A DNA stretch of 64,000 nt from Gaeumannomyces sp. JS-464 (GCA_002197995.1 NGZR01000004.1:5146001-5210000), one strand, 5' to 3'. Positions 14,301 to 24,168 are shown, counted from the stretch's first letter. Notes: a model not told the origin generated them from the sequence alone. Program-made: numbers and translations.

Positions 14301-14961
14301 TCACGTGGCCGCCTCGGCCACACGTCCACTCGATCCCCGAGACTAGAACAGGAGAATAGTGCCGTTGCTAGCTCGGCCCGAGCCGATCCCAACCCTGGCC
14401 TAGACAGACGTGTATTTGGTTTGATGAGCTCGAACCAAACCAAGAATCGTGTCCTGTGTCCGCGATCATCATTCCATAGCAGGGGCGTGAAGGGTCCAGG
14501 ATCAGGGCCACCGGTCTGTGCGTAGACTCGCGCGAGCGCGACAAACATGGACCAGAAGTGCACAGGGCGAATGATCAGTATAGAGTAATGAAGAGAAAAG
14601 AAAACAGACAAGGCTTAATGCAGTTCAGTTGGCGAGGGGGAATCATTTTGATGTATCAGACCGCGTTATCCCATCAAAGTAAGAAAACAGTAATAGAAGG
14701 GAAGCCACGCAGCCAAGTATCCTGGAAAAGCAGACACCAAACGTGACGGTAGGGTATGTCCTTTTCAAGTCATGCTCCTCAGATACATCTGCGGATAAAT
14801 CGCAGGACGCGGTGTGGGGGTGAGATCTCGTGGCGGTTCGTTACAAGTACTGCGGCCGGCGTGGTGCTAGATTCTTGGACCGATGTGGTATCGATAGCAG
14901 GGGAAAGGGCTTGTCAGTGACACGCGAGGGGAGCGGCACTGATGAAAGAGGGGCATTAAGA
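2316..14961. other. 12.6 kb stretch without a convincing gene
   Basis: This lies between the cyclin start and the cdc2 stop. Many frames of 60-340 codons are open on both strands, as expected in GC-rich DNA, but none shows a domain, signal peptide or exon series I recognise. I found no tRNA. It contains scattered homopolymer runs (C13 at 9300-9312, G14 at 10322-10335), purine-rich patches near 8830 and 9610, and the GGTA array listed separately. The part nearest 2316 must hold the cyclin promoter. Long non-coding transcripts or eroded transposons cannot be excluded by eye. Confidence 0.5.
12161..12278. repeat. (GGTA)n / (GGCA)n tetranucleotide array
   Basis: About 118 bp of tetranucleotide repeat. 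The first 30 bp mix GGTA and GGCA units; from about 12191 there are roughly 22 uninterrupted GGTA units. In the minus-strand reading it gives a meaningless repeating Tyr-Leu-Pro-Thr peptide. Confidence 0.95.
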
Positions 14962-16193
14962 CTAATGGCGGTAGCCGTTCGAGGCGTGACCCGAGCGCTG
15001 GGGCGGATCGTAGTCCTCAAAGTATGGGTGGTTGCAAGCCTGCTTGGCAGAGATGCGGGCGGCCGGGTCGTAGGCAAGCATCATCTCGAGCAGGTCCAGC
15101 CCGGCGTCGTTAAGGTTCGAGCACAGCTTCTGGTTCGGGTCACGTTGCCATTTGGGGAACGACGGCTTGAAGTCAGGGTAGATGTTCTCGTCGGTGACGC
15201 TGGGCCATGTCTCCTCGGTCGGTGTTCCGAGGAGTCTGTGGTGCAGGCCGATCGGCCATTGTCAGTGCTGTCGCCGGGGGATAGGTAGGGGATAACTCGG
15301 CCAAGGGGTGGTCTCACCTGAAGATCTTGAAGATCTCGTCAATCTCGGAATCACCAGGAAACAGGGGCTTGCGCGTGCACATCTCGGCGAAAATGCAGCC
15401 GACGGACCACATGTCGACGCCGGTCGAGTACTGGCGGCCGCCGATCAGAATCTCAGGGGCACGGTACCACAGCGTGACGACCTCGTGTGTGTAGGTGCGC
15501 AGGGGCACGCCAAACGCGCGAGCGAGACCAAAATCGGCAAGCTTGAGGTTGCCGTCGCGGTCGATAAGCAAGTTCTGGGGCTTGAGGTCGCGGTGCAGGA
15601 TGCGGTGCGAGTGGCAGTAGCGGGTGCCTTCGCACAGCTGGCTCATGAACTTTTTGATGATGTTCTCGCCCAGCCCCAGGCGGCTCAGCTGCGAGCTGCT
15701 GCCCTCGGGCAGAGCCTTGCCCCGGCCGCCGTCCGACACGGGTAGAGCCTCCATGTACTTCTTCAGGTCAAGGTCGAGGAACTCCATGACGAGATAGAGC
15801 TTGGCCCCCTCGGCGTGTACGATGTTGAGCAGCTTGACGACGTTGGGATCCCGCATCTCCTTGAGCAGGCTGATCTCCCGGATGGCCGTCGATGGCACTC
15901 CTTCGTCCTCGGCCTCGAGCCGGATTTTCTTGAGCGCCACTATGCGGCCGCCATTTGACAAGTCGCGCGCCTTGTAGACGACGCCATACGTGCCTGCAAG
16001 TTGCATGCGCCGAACGAGAGCCGTCAGCACGGGTCATGGCAAGAAAACAAGACCAGGGAGTGAGCAGGACCAAGCCCCAGAGCAAGTCAGGGGCGACCAG
16101 AAACCTGCGCTTCGCATCTCGGGGAGACCCAGGGACCGAGGGGAAAAGCAGCCCACCTTCTCCAATCTTCTCCAACTTCTGGTAGTTCTCCAT
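14962..16193 (-). CDS. cdc2: Cyclin-dependent kinase 1 (Cdc2/NimX)
   Basis: The master mitotic Ser/Thr kinase. Exons 16193-16157, 15993-15318 and 15235-14962 (introns of 163 and 82 bp with GTGGGC and GTGAGA donors) give a 328-residue protein with no frame problem. Visible hallmarks: the glycine loop [10 protein letters not shown] (residues 11-20) with inhibitory Thr14/Tyr15, the diagnostic PSTAIRE helix (residues 46-52), catalytic [19 protein letters not shown], the activation-loop [13 protein letters not shown], and [15 protein letters not shown] roughly 20-residue Gly/Ser-rich insertion after [10 protein letters not shown] is, as I recall, typical of filamentous-ascomycete Cdc2. It is divergent from the AlkB-like gene, with 1.4 kb between the start codons. 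The exact PSTAIRE sequence separates it from PHO85 (PSTAIRE with different flanks) and other CDKs. Identification is firm. Confidence 0.97.
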
Positions 16194-17595
16194 TATGTTT
16201 GGTCTGCCGGAATGTAAGCGGCACGATGCCTGGTACAGATCCGCGCCTGGTCTGTATGCCTCGAGGGCTCCGTGATCGGTGTCGATGCTGTTCCCGGCGT
16301 GGAAAAAGTCACCAGGATCGCGGAGATCGCCTGCAGCAAGAGGACGGGGTCAGCAGCTGCGCACGCAGGGACGCTGGCGGGAAGACAATAGAGAAAGTAA
16401 AAGGGAGCAAGGAAGGAAAGCCAGCAAAGCACCGGGCGAGGGCAAACAGTGAGGCCAGGGCGGACGCGCAAAGTGAAGTGAAGGGCTCTGGACCTGTTGA
16501 ATGGCACGGTTTTGGGCAAAAGAATCGGGGATGGTGGGCAAATGGGTCGGCGTCGGATCGGATGGGATGTCGGCGCTTTCGATATCGATTTTTAGGAGGG
16601 ATGGTCGCTGCGGTCTGGTGTTGGGCGGTATGGCAGGATAGGGAGAAGTGGAATTTGGGTGTCGTGGAGACTCGAGCCGCAACGAGGGGCAACCAGAAGC
16701 GCGACGCGGGGGAGGATTGGATCAATTGAGCGACGCGACGCCAATTCCCGAGTGGGCAAAAAACAAGGGTCGGGGACAAATGAGCGTGCGCGAGAAGCTG
16801 GCCGCAACAAAAGTGAGGGAAGAAAAAATCGCAGTGAGCGCGGCGCAGACGCTGGATATTACGGACGGAAGTTCATCTCTTGGTCAACCATGGCGACGGG
16901 CTCTGGCATTGGGGCGTAAACAAGCCCAAACAGCGCCTGACAGCAGCGGGGTCGGAATCGAAGCGGCCTGGGTGATGCTTGATGGCTTGGTGGTTGGCGG
17001 CGACTCGAAGCCAGCACGAACTAGGTTGTTTTTGGTGCAATGTGGGCTGGCACTGTTTTGGTAAACAGACGGAGCAGGGATTTCTCGGCCCAAAACCCTT
17101 TCAGCTTTTAGCTGAGGTCGTCTTTGCAGCTCTGATTGGCTGGGTTCCTTTGGCCTAATTCCATCATAGCAAAGTGACGGGACGGGTCCCACTATTTGTT
17201 ATCGTCACTCTTATCGCGCCGCCCCTCCTTCCATGGCAGCCCGCCCAGGGTCCCTCTGGTGACTCTAATTGCTGGCTCAGGGGAAGACGCACTGGATGGA
17301 GCCTCTCAATTCCAATGATCCATGACGGCGACAGTTCTGCTTGAGAGATTACACGAGAAAATAGAATTTGAACACGCGGGAATCTTTGCGAGGTGGGTAG
17401 AGCCCTTGCTGAATATGATTTGTGGCTTGGTGGGGTTTCCGTCTGCTGACCTGGATTTGAAGGCTGAGGCCTGTGATACCATCTAGCAAGTCTCCAGGTC
17501 AAGCACAGCCTGCCAGAGGAGTGCTGTGGCTGCTAAACGGAGCCACCGTCCACTGTCGCTACACGTAGAGGCGCACACCACACACACTAGCCACA
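16194..17595. promoter_or_regulatory. Shared divergent upstream region of cdc2 and the AlkB-like gene
   Basis: A 1.4 kb interval between two start codons pointing away from each other, so it must hold both promoters. I see no convincing gene and no clear TATA box close to either start. Confidence 0.5.
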
Positions 17596-18789
17596 ATGAC
17601 GATCAACCTCGCAGACCTAGACGCCCACGAGCAGCCCTCGGACCACATGCGGGCGATATGGAAGTCGTACGCCCGCGCCGAGCCCGCCGACATCGTCGCG
17701 AGCGGCGACGTCGACGACCTGGCCTCGCTCCACAAGGCAGCCGAGTTCGTCCTGTCCGCCAAGGTCCCCGCGCATACCCTCACCGAGGGCTTCAGGCACC
17801 TCGACCCGGCCGCTGCGCCCGTGGCTGAAGACAGTCCCGTCTACCACCACCCGCTGCTGCCGGGCCTCCTGATCTTCCCGTCCGTCGTGCCGCCGGCGCT
17901 GCAGCGGACGCTGCTCGACAAGCTCGTCCACCGCGACCTGAGCGTGCCCGAGCACCAGACGAACCTGCACCTGCACTACGACCTGCCCTACCCGCCGCCA
18001 GGGGGCAGGACAGAAAAAAACCAAGGCCTTAGCAACGAGGCCGCCAGCACCGCTGCCGCCCCAGACGACGACGACGAAACATGCGCCTCCTTCTTCACCT
18101 ACCACCCCGACTCCCCAACCACGCCCCAGTTCCAGCCCAAGGACCCGGCCGTGCACAAGCCCCTGACCGTGCGGCGCGTGCTGGACCGCCGCCTGCACTG
18201 GGTGACGCTGGGCGGCCAGTACGACTGGACGAACCGCGTCTACCCGGACGACGGCCAGGCCGGCCCGCCCCCCTTCCCGAGCGACGTCGCCGCCTTCCTC
18301 GAGACCGTGTTCCCGGACACGCTGGCCCAGGCCGCCATCGTGAACTTCTACTCGCCGGGCGACACCATGATGATGCACCGCGACGTCTCCGAGGAGACCG
18401 ACAAGGGCCTCGTCAGCATCAGCCTCGGCTGCGACGGCCTATTCATGATCGCGCCCAGCGACCTCGGCAAGAACCTCGAGGGGGTGTCCCAGGAGCATCC
18501 TCAGGACGGCGAACACGAGTCGGCAAAGGTCTCGCCGCCGTCCCGGGGTGCCGGCTCCAAGGACTACCTCTTGCTCAGGCTCAGATCCGGCGACGCCATC
18601 TACATGACCAAGGAGTCGAGATACGCCTTGGCACGGCGTCCCCAAGGTGCTCAAGGGTACCTGCCCACCATTCTGGAGGACTGGCCGGCTGGGGCCATGG
18701 ACGGCGGCGAGGGTGCAAGATTCGAGGCCTGGCGTGGGTGGATGAAGACAAAGCGGATAAACCTGAACGTGCGACAGATGAGGGACTGA
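17596..18789 (+). CDS. AlkB-like Fe(II)/2-oxoglutarate dioxygenase (nucleic acid demethylase)
   Basis: A homologue of the fungal AlkB/ALKBH1-type enzymes, which oxidatively remove alkyl groups from nucleic-acid bases. Single exon, 397 codons, ATG at 17596. Core features: the N-terminal LLPGLLIFPSVVPP entry, HWVTLGGQYDWTNRVYP, NFYSPGDTMMMHRDVSEE with the HxD iron ligands (about His262/Asp264), ISLGCDGLFMI, and the C-terminal RINLNVR (R-x5-R) that grips 2-oxoglutarate. The third iron ligand, the His of the family WHGVPK motif, is encoded at 18629-18640 but out of frame. An extra T at 18628-18629 shifts the frame, and a missing C near 18672 restores it about 45 bp later. The literal translation therefore reads LARRPQGAQG where the motif belongs. 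A compensated pair of consensus errors is more likely than loss of the catalytic His. It is convergent with the HET gene. Confidence 0.9.
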   Translation: MTINLADLDAHEQPSDHMRAIWKSYARAEPADIVASGDVDDLASLHKAAEFVLSAKVPAHTLTEGFRHLDPAAAPVAEDSPVYHHPLLPGLLIFPSVVPPALQRTLLDKLVHRDLSVPEHQTNLHLHYDLPYPPPGGRTEKNQGLSNEAASTAAAPDDDDETCASFFTYHPDSPTTPQFQPKDPAVHKPLTVRRVLDRRLHWVTLGGQYDWTNRVYPDDGQAGPPPFPSDVAAFLETVFPDTLAQAAIVNFYSPGDTMMMHRDVSEETDKGLVSISLGCDGLFMIAPSDLGKNLEGVSQEHPQDGEHESAKVSPPSRGAGSKDYLLLRLRSGDAIYMTKESRYALARRPQGAQGYLPTILEDWPAGAMDGGEGARFEAWRGWMKTKRINLNVRQMRD

Positions 18790-18911
18790 TGGTTGGGGAG
18801 TTTGTTCTACAGGGTACCCCTACTCCTACCAACACTCATGCCTATTACTTTGGCATAACAATTTTTGTATATATACGAAGAAATTATAGACCTTACGAGT
18901 TTACATTTTAA

Positions 18912-19035
18912 TTCCTGGGCTTGTTTTTCGCGCAGTTGTTTATTGCCTTCTCGCACACACCCCGCCCTGAACCTGGCAGATCCCTGTTGAAAGGAGGAGA
19001 GAATATGGGCCTTTGCATTGCGATTTCCCACCAGC
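18912..19035 (+). repeat. Dispersed 3'-flank repeat, copy A
   Basis: About 120 bp starting 123 bp after the AlkB-like stop. It is clearly related to 30190-30315, and partly to 30134-30175. Shared words include TTTTTCGCGC, GCACACACCCC, ACCTGGCAGAT, GAAAGGAGGA and GAATATGGGC. The relatives lie downstream of the CFEM-like gene, so unrelated genes share 3' flanking DNA. It could be a small mobile element or transduced 3' sequence. Confidence 0.75.
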
Positions 19036-19045
19036 CACGACACTT

Positions 19046-19145
19046 GATATGATAGGCGAGATGATCATTGGCGGCGGCGGCAGGGCAGCAGAGGAGAGAA
19101 GCCCGGGTTTTGGCAGAACAGCAAGATTGCAGTCGGGGTACGATT
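19046..19145 (+). repeat. Segment duplicated in inverted orientation at 22745-22845
   Basis: Between the AlkB-like and HET genes, next to the HET stop codon. The reverse complement reappears at about 22745-22845 with roughly 85% identity by eye. Both copies share the words GCAATCTTGCTGTTCTGCC and GGGCTTCTCTCCT. Confidence 0.8.
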
Positions 19146-19183
19146 GTATATCCGGTGACAGCAGCTCGGCGGTGTGGGCAAGC

Positions 19184-21544
19184 TTATGCTATAGTGACCA
19201 CGTTCGTTCCCTTGCTGTGTGGGATATGCCCGTCTACGCAGACGCCGACGACTTTGTACTTGTGCATCGGGCTCTTCCTGCATACCAGCAGGTTCCCGCA
19301 GCTTTGGCTCTCGACGTCGTGGTGCGTTTGGGTGCCCCCGGTCTCGACGTAGCCATAGTCCTTCATCAACCCGGTGGCGACGGACTTGGATCCCTCCGGG
19401 ACTAGGGCCCTGCCGGTGGGCCACGGCAGATAGGGCACCACAGGCTTGTCGACCCTCGTCTTGCGGCACAGCCGGGCGTGGGCCTGGTGCGCGCGGTAGT
19501 CGCCCGAGAAGGCTACCAGGCCGAACCCCCTGCCGCCGCCGCCGCCGCCGCCGCCGTCGTCTAGGTCCCCGACCTGTACCAATCCCAACCCGTCCCGCAG
19601 GATGATACGGCCGGCCCCGTCCAAGGTGGCCGACTGCGTCCGACCGAGCGGGCTCCCCTGCACCGCGGTGATGGCCTCGAAGACGAGCGAGAAGGGCGCG
19701 ACGATGACGCACCCACAGTTGACGCGGACCCGGCACGAGACGCCCGCCGTGCCCGCGTTCTCGAGGCGCGACCCGCAGCCCGTCACGTGCGCCATGTCGT
19801 AGTCGACCGACATGTTGTGCCGCCTGAAGTAATGGGGATTGGGGCGCTCCCAGTCGGTCCCGTTGACGCACCGACTCGCCCAGTCCTGCGGCCGCGCGCC
19901 GGGGTCGGTGCAGGCCCAGCGCGGCTGCAGCCTGGAGAGCAGCCGCTCCCTGTACTCCACGAGGTCGCTGCCGGGGTCCATGACGCTACCGAGGATCGTC
20001 GCGCAGTGCACCAGCACGCCGCCCGTCTCGTCCGCGGCGACGGCCGTGCTGTGCTGGCCGTCGTGAGGGTCCGGGATGAGCTCCCTGCGGCCAAAGGTCC
20101 CCTTCGTCCGGACCTTCCTGCCGCAGTTGCAGCCCCTGAAGTAGAAGCGGAACCCGCGGCCCGTGGCGGGCGCCTCCAGGCGGATCTGCATGTACTGGAG
20201 CGGGGCGCCCAGGATTCCTGTGGCTGCCACGGCCCGCACCAGCCCGCCCGGCCCCAGGACCCCGAGGTTGACCACCCCGGCGAAGCAGTCTGTCGTGAGG
20301 GCCTGCCGGGGGCCGGGCGGCGCTACCGGGATCCATCCCCACCCGCCGCCGCCGCCCCGTCCTCTTCTCTCCCCAGTGCCGATGGCGAGCCGTGTCCACG
20401 CGTACCCGGTCTTAATGGACAGCTGCCTGAAGAAGGCGAAGGAGAGGGCGTCCATTTCGTCGGTGGCCATGTCCCGCCTGAGCTCCTCGTCGGTGAAGAG
20501 CCCTGCGAAGACTCCGAGGAGGCCCCTGAAAACGTCGGCCCTGTCTCGGCACGACCGCGGCATGATGGAGACGGCCGAGAACACGTTGCTGACGCCCCTG
20601 TGGTTCCGGCGCCACCACGACGCGCCTCCGGTGATGATGTCCGTCCGGGCCGAGCCTATCCCCGCGACGAGCGTTTGCAGGCCGTTGAGCGCCTCCCTGT
20701 CCTCCCCTATCAGCGCCAGGACCGTGTCGACCGTGGTTGTGTGGAGGACCCGGCAGCGGTCGATCCACGCCTCGAGCTTGTACGCTTTATCCCGCGCGTC
20801 CGTGGCCAGGTCCATCCAGACATCCAGCTCGCCAATCCTGGATATGGCCAGCTCGCTGATGCCCCAGAGGGTCACGTTCTTGCCGAGAAGCATCTCCTGG
20901 AACGTCCAGACGCGGGAGAAGTACAGGTTGCGGAAAAGAGACCGGACGCGGCCGACGCACGTCGCGTAGCAGTTAAGCACGCCCAGGTCGATTGCCGCGG
21001 TCCTCGCTGCTGCCGCGTCCATGCGGAACGCCCAGGGCTTGCCGGCGGCCCAGTCCGACAAGCCCTTAGTAAGCTGGCCCGTCAGGCGGGACTCGGAGGC
21101 GAGGTCGGCGCCATCCATGTTGGACAGGACGTGGTCCAGGAACTTGAGGTCGTCCACGATCTCCTGCGGGTCCCAGGCGTCGTCGACGTCGAGCAGGACG
21201 TGGCATCGAGCCGCGCTCTTGTAATACTCGTACATCCGCGCGATCTCGGGCAGCTTTTCCTCGTCGTTGCCCTGGTTTATGCAAACGCAGTCGGCCCAGA
21301 GGAACTCGATGCCGGCCTCCGCCATGAGCCTCTTGATGTCGCGCAGCTTGCTCTCCTTGATCGTCAGCTCCCAGGTCACGTTCGGGATGCCGCAGTTGTA
21401 CGCGGGCACCGCCGCGCCCCACGTGTACGAGATGATGTCGAAGGAGTGCACTCTGGGGCAGCCGGGGGCGTTGGGGTAGACGATGGAGAAGCCTCCGCTG
21501 CTGGCATCGTAGCGAAGGAGCCTCGTGGGGAGAGCAGAAGCCAT
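19184..21544 (-). CDS. HET-domain (heterokaryon incompatibility) protein
   Basis: An uninterrupted 786-residue protein. The N-terminal half carries the HET domain: FDIISYTWG (residues 35-43), WELTIKESKLRDIKRLM, FLWADCVCINQGNDEEK (about residues 81-97), IARMYEYYKSAARCHVLLD, then FSRVWTFQEMLLGKNV, the third conserved block. HET proteins detect non-self partners after cell fusion and trigger programmed death; the domain has a TIR-like fold. The C-terminal part has no recognisable NACHT, WD40 or ankyrin repeats. It contains Cys-rich stretches and two glycine runs coded by GCC/CGG trinucleotide runs (for example 19530-19557). The ATG at 21544 lies directly before the conserved LLRYD start. It is convergent with the AlkB-like gene, 395 bp away. 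The family is certain; the partner locus is unknown. Confidence 0.93.
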   Translation of the reverse strand: MASALPTRLLRYDASSGGFSIVYPNAPGCPRVHSFDIISYTWGAAVPAYNCGIPNVTWELTIKESKLRDIKRLMAEAGIEFLWADCVCINQGNDEEKLPEIARMYEYYKSAARCHVLLDVDDAWDPQEIVDDLKFLDHVLSNMDGADLASESRLTGQLTKGLSDWAAGKPWAFRMDAAAARTAAIDLGVLNCYATCVGRVRSLFRNLYFSRVWTFQEMLLGKNVTLWGISELAISRIGELDVWMDLATDARDKAYKLEAWIDRCRVLHTTTVDTVLALIGEDREALNGLQTLVAGIGSARTDIITGGASWWRRNHRGVSNVFSAVSIMPRSCRDRADVFRGLLGVFAGLFTDEELRRDMATDEMDALSFAFFRQLSIKTGYAWTRLAIGTGERRGRGGGGGWGWIPVAPPGPRQALTTDCFAGVVNLGVLGPGGLVRAVAATGILGAPLQYMQIRLEAPATGRGFRFYFRGCNCGRKVRTKGTFGRRELIPDPHDGQHSTAVAADETGGVLVHCATILGSVMDPGSDLVEYRERLLSRLQPRWACTDPGARPQDWASRCVNGTDWERPNPHYFRRHNMSVDYDMAHVTGCGSRLENAGTAGVSCRVRVNCGCVIVAPFSLVFEAITAVQGSPLGRTQSATLDGAGRIILRDGLGLVQVGDLDDGGGGGGGGRGFGLVAFSGDYRAHQAHARLCRKTRVDKPVVPYLPWPTGRALVPEGSKSVATGLMKDYGYVETGGTQTHHDVESQSCGNLLVCRKSPMHKYKVVGVCVDGHIPHSKGTNVVTIA

Positions 21545-22626
21545 GGTGAATGTTGCTCGCGCTGGGTGACGCTGTGAGGTGGTTCACGAGGAGCGTCGCC
21601 GTAGGAGAAAGAAGCAGGTAGCTAACGAAGGCCAGTGACAAAGATCAAAGATGATCTGGTGCCAGCAGTGTATCGAGCAGCTATGAGCTGCGCGAAGCGC
21701 CTGTGCTATTCATCAACCAGACGGTGCCCATGGAGGCACCTGGCGGCCACAGCCTGACCGTAGTGAGAGAGCCTGACCGGGGTCGCCTTACAGAATCAGC
21801 TGGGAACCCCTGCCCCTCAGACCATCCTGTCAATTTGCGAACAATATTCTTTTTTTTTCCGGCAAGGATCTCTACGCCTCGGCGATAAACGCCCCGCTGC
21901 TATTGGCTATCTGACACCTGAGTGCGGCAAGGCGCATTCGAGCCGGGCGAAGGGCTCCATAACAGGATGCAGTACAAGAGGTTAGGTGTAAATAGTCACC
22001 CGCATCCACGTTCCGCACTAGTAAGGGGGGCCCTGGCCGGCCCACTGCGGAAATTCAAAGGCCAATAGGGAACGCATATAATTTTGGTAGGGAAACGATG
22101 TACTTTTGAACCTTGGAAATGTTAAATTCAGATTTTATTTTTGAAGCTATCACCACATTATATGCATGCCGTTGGCTTCAATTTTTGCCCTCGTCAGCTG
22201 GCTTTTTGGATGTGGGCGCTTTTGCAGAAAAGTTTGCAACAAGTATCTTTTTTGGCAGGGGATGGGTGCCCCCGTCGATTTGGCCGTATTTGGTATAGGT
22301 CAAACACGGGCGCCTGGTAGGTACCTGAGGGTGGGTGATTACTTTAGTACACAATCACAGTAGTCCAAGAGGGCGAAAAACAATCAGAATTGGTGGCGTG
22401 TCATTGCCTGCCTGGTGGCGTGCCACTTCGCACTAGCCATTTTGCTTGGGTTGTCTTCTCATTGTGTGCTTTATTTTAAGAGCAGAACCCCCTGTCGCAA
22501 CACCCAAACCCTGTGATCATGCCAGGGCGCTCACTGCGTGCACCTTAATCATCCCTATTGGCCCTCCCGCAAACCGCCCTTCCGGGTAGCTCTCCCGGGG
22601 CCTTCAGAGGCCCTCGTGTGACAAGG
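21545..22626. other. HET upstream region, no gene seen
   Basis: About 1.1 kb with no supported gene. The half nearest 21545 should hold the HET promoter. The stretch around 22080-22300 is more AT-rich than its surroundings. Confidence 0.45.
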
Positions 22627-22712
22627 TTCGAGGCCTGGCGTGGGTGGATGAAAGCAAAAAGGATAAATCTGAACGTGCGACGGATGAGAGACTGATGGTT
22701 GGGAGTCTGTTT
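22627..22712 (+). pseudogene. Orphan copy of the AlkB-like gene's 3' end
   Basis: An 86 bp segment matches 18721-18806 with about eight or nine differences by eye. It reproduces the last 22 codons and the stop (22693-22695): it still reads FEAWRGWMKAKRINLNVRRM, including the R-x5-R motif, with a Lys-Ala for Lys-Thr and an Arg for Gln change. Nothing upstream matches the rest of the gene, so this is a remnant of a second AlkB-like copy or a small duplication. It lies immediately before an inverted copy of the intergenic DNA that belongs downstream of the intact gene. Confidence 0.8.
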
Positions 22713-22744
22713 TGTACTTCTCACACCCGATAATGCGACGGATT

Positions 22745-22845
22745 CTCGAAGTATCCCTGCTGCAATCTTGCTGTTCTGCCAAAACCTGGGCTTCTCTCCT
22801 TTGCTGCCTGCCCCCGCCGCTAACGTTCGTCTCGTCTATCATATC
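22745..22845 (-). repeat. Inverted copy of the AlkB-HET intergenic segment
   Basis: The reverse complement of about 19046-19145. At the intact locus this segment follows the AlkB 3' end in direct orientation; here it is flipped relative to the AlkB fragment. The copy therefore arose through rearrangement, not simple duplication. Confidence 0.75.
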
Positions 22846-22851
22846 CCCCAA

Positions 22852-22968
22852 TTCCAGGACAAGTCCTCCCATCAGCACCATTACCACACAGCCAGCACCT
22901 AACATATCCATGATTCCAGGGACAAGTTCCCTCCACCAGCGCCATTACCACACGACCAACACCTGAAT
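22852..22968. repeat. Two-copy tandem repeat, about 52-56 bp per unit
   Basis: Two similar units, at 22852-22903 and 22913-22968. Each begins ATTCCAGG-GACAAGT and contains CCATTACCACAC and CCAACACCT/CCAGCACCT. They are separated by about 9 bp. Confidence 0.75.
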
Positions 22969-23397
22969 CTGGTGATGCTGTCGCCAAAGACATAGGTGAC
23001 CGTCCTGCGCCACTCCAAGCTGGCTGCCGAGCCCAAGGTGCGTCTGATGCCATCGGTGCTGCAGCGGAGCTGAAACAGAGCCATCGGCGGCAAATCTCTT
23101 GTGTGATGTGAAGCGCTTCGAGCGACAACAACATGGAAATCGTGGGCGCCAGACGAGAAGTCCTCCCGCGATTGAGGCCCCAGATTAAGCGGACCCGGGA
23201 GAAATTGTCCGCAAAGTTAGCAACATATTCAAACGTAAAGGACAGAAACGGGGAAGAGGGAGAGCACTTACCGCGGCTGCCGAGCCGACCGAATGGGAGT
23301 GAGTTCACCTAGCTTTAGGTCACCAACACTGCGTAGAGGTGTGAACTCGTCGTTGGTGTTTGCTCCTGGGCGCGGGTGCAAGACCTCAGGAGCAGAA

Positions 23398-23690
23398 GTT
23401 TGACGCGGTATCTTCTCCGCATTCGGCCCTAAGCACGACAGAGTCAACAGGAAGCTTGTTGACGCGGGTGAGTTCTTGGGCTACTCCCCGGCGAGAAAAT
23501 GGCACAGTCAGGAGTACCTCCCCGGCGCGAAGCAAGGCAACAGTCGGGAGGAAGTTTGTTAAGGCGGGATCTTCTCCGCACTCGCCTCCCCGGCGCGAAA
23601 CATGACGACAGTCGGGAGGAGTTTGTTGTGGCGGTCTCGTCTCCGCCCCGCCTGTCCGGCGCGTAAGCCAAGCTCAGTCGACAGGGGGTT
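23398..23690. repeat. Degenerate minisatellite, about 65-75 bp period
   Basis: Three to four imperfect units. Each has a CTCCCCGGCGCGAA-like block, an ACAGTCGGGAGGA block, GTTTGTTG-GGCGG and TCTTCTCCGC. Later units are increasingly diverged. I see no open frame running through it with convincing protein features. Confidence 0.7.
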
Positions 23691-24108
23691 GATGCCGTTT
23701 TCCTTCGGGAGGCGGAGGCAGGTGCTCGTGCTGTGACGGGGCAGCGAGCGGCGAAGACTCCACGGGTGGATGCGCAACGCCCTGCCGGGATCAGGTATTT
23801 TCTTCCCATCACCCTAGAAGACACCAATCCAGGTCGATAGGAAAGGAGGGTACTTTTAACGACAGTATCCAAGGTCGGGGGGGGGTATAGTTAGGGGGTG
23901 GAGCAATTGTTGCAGGAGATGATCACTCCCTGTTCTGGTCCTGTGGTGTACTTGGAGTCAAGAAGAGTATGGAGGGGATGTATTGCAAAGTAGAGGTGCA
24001 GGCAGTTAACCGATTGGCTTGATTTCTACCTCTAAAGAACTGTAGGAAAGGCTGTTGAGGGTGGGAGACCCTCGGGCTCTATATACACGGGTGCGCGGTA
24101 AGGATATC

Positions 24109-24168
24109 GAACCCTCGCCGGCCTCGGCCGGTGCGTGTCACGCACCTGCCGAGGGCGACGAGGGTTTC
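24109..24168. repeat. 60 bp near-perfect palindrome
   Basis: Arms 24109-24137 and 24139-24168 are reverse complements apart from about four mismatches and one extra A. A single T separates them; the innermost GTGCGTG/CACGCAC is perfect. As DNA it could extrude a cruciform, and as RNA it would form a hairpin with almost no loop. Alternatively it is a binding site for a dimeric factor or the ends of a foldback element. Confidence 0.85.

Noticed and set aside
19787..21577. 596-codon plus-strand frame
   Set aside because: Exact shadow of the HET-domain gene on the opposite strand; composition is that of an antisense GC-rich frame.
23440..23560. FLGYSPARKWHSQEYLPG, similar to a copia integrase stretch
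   Set aside because: The segment lies inside the minisatellite and no other copia domain is found around it.
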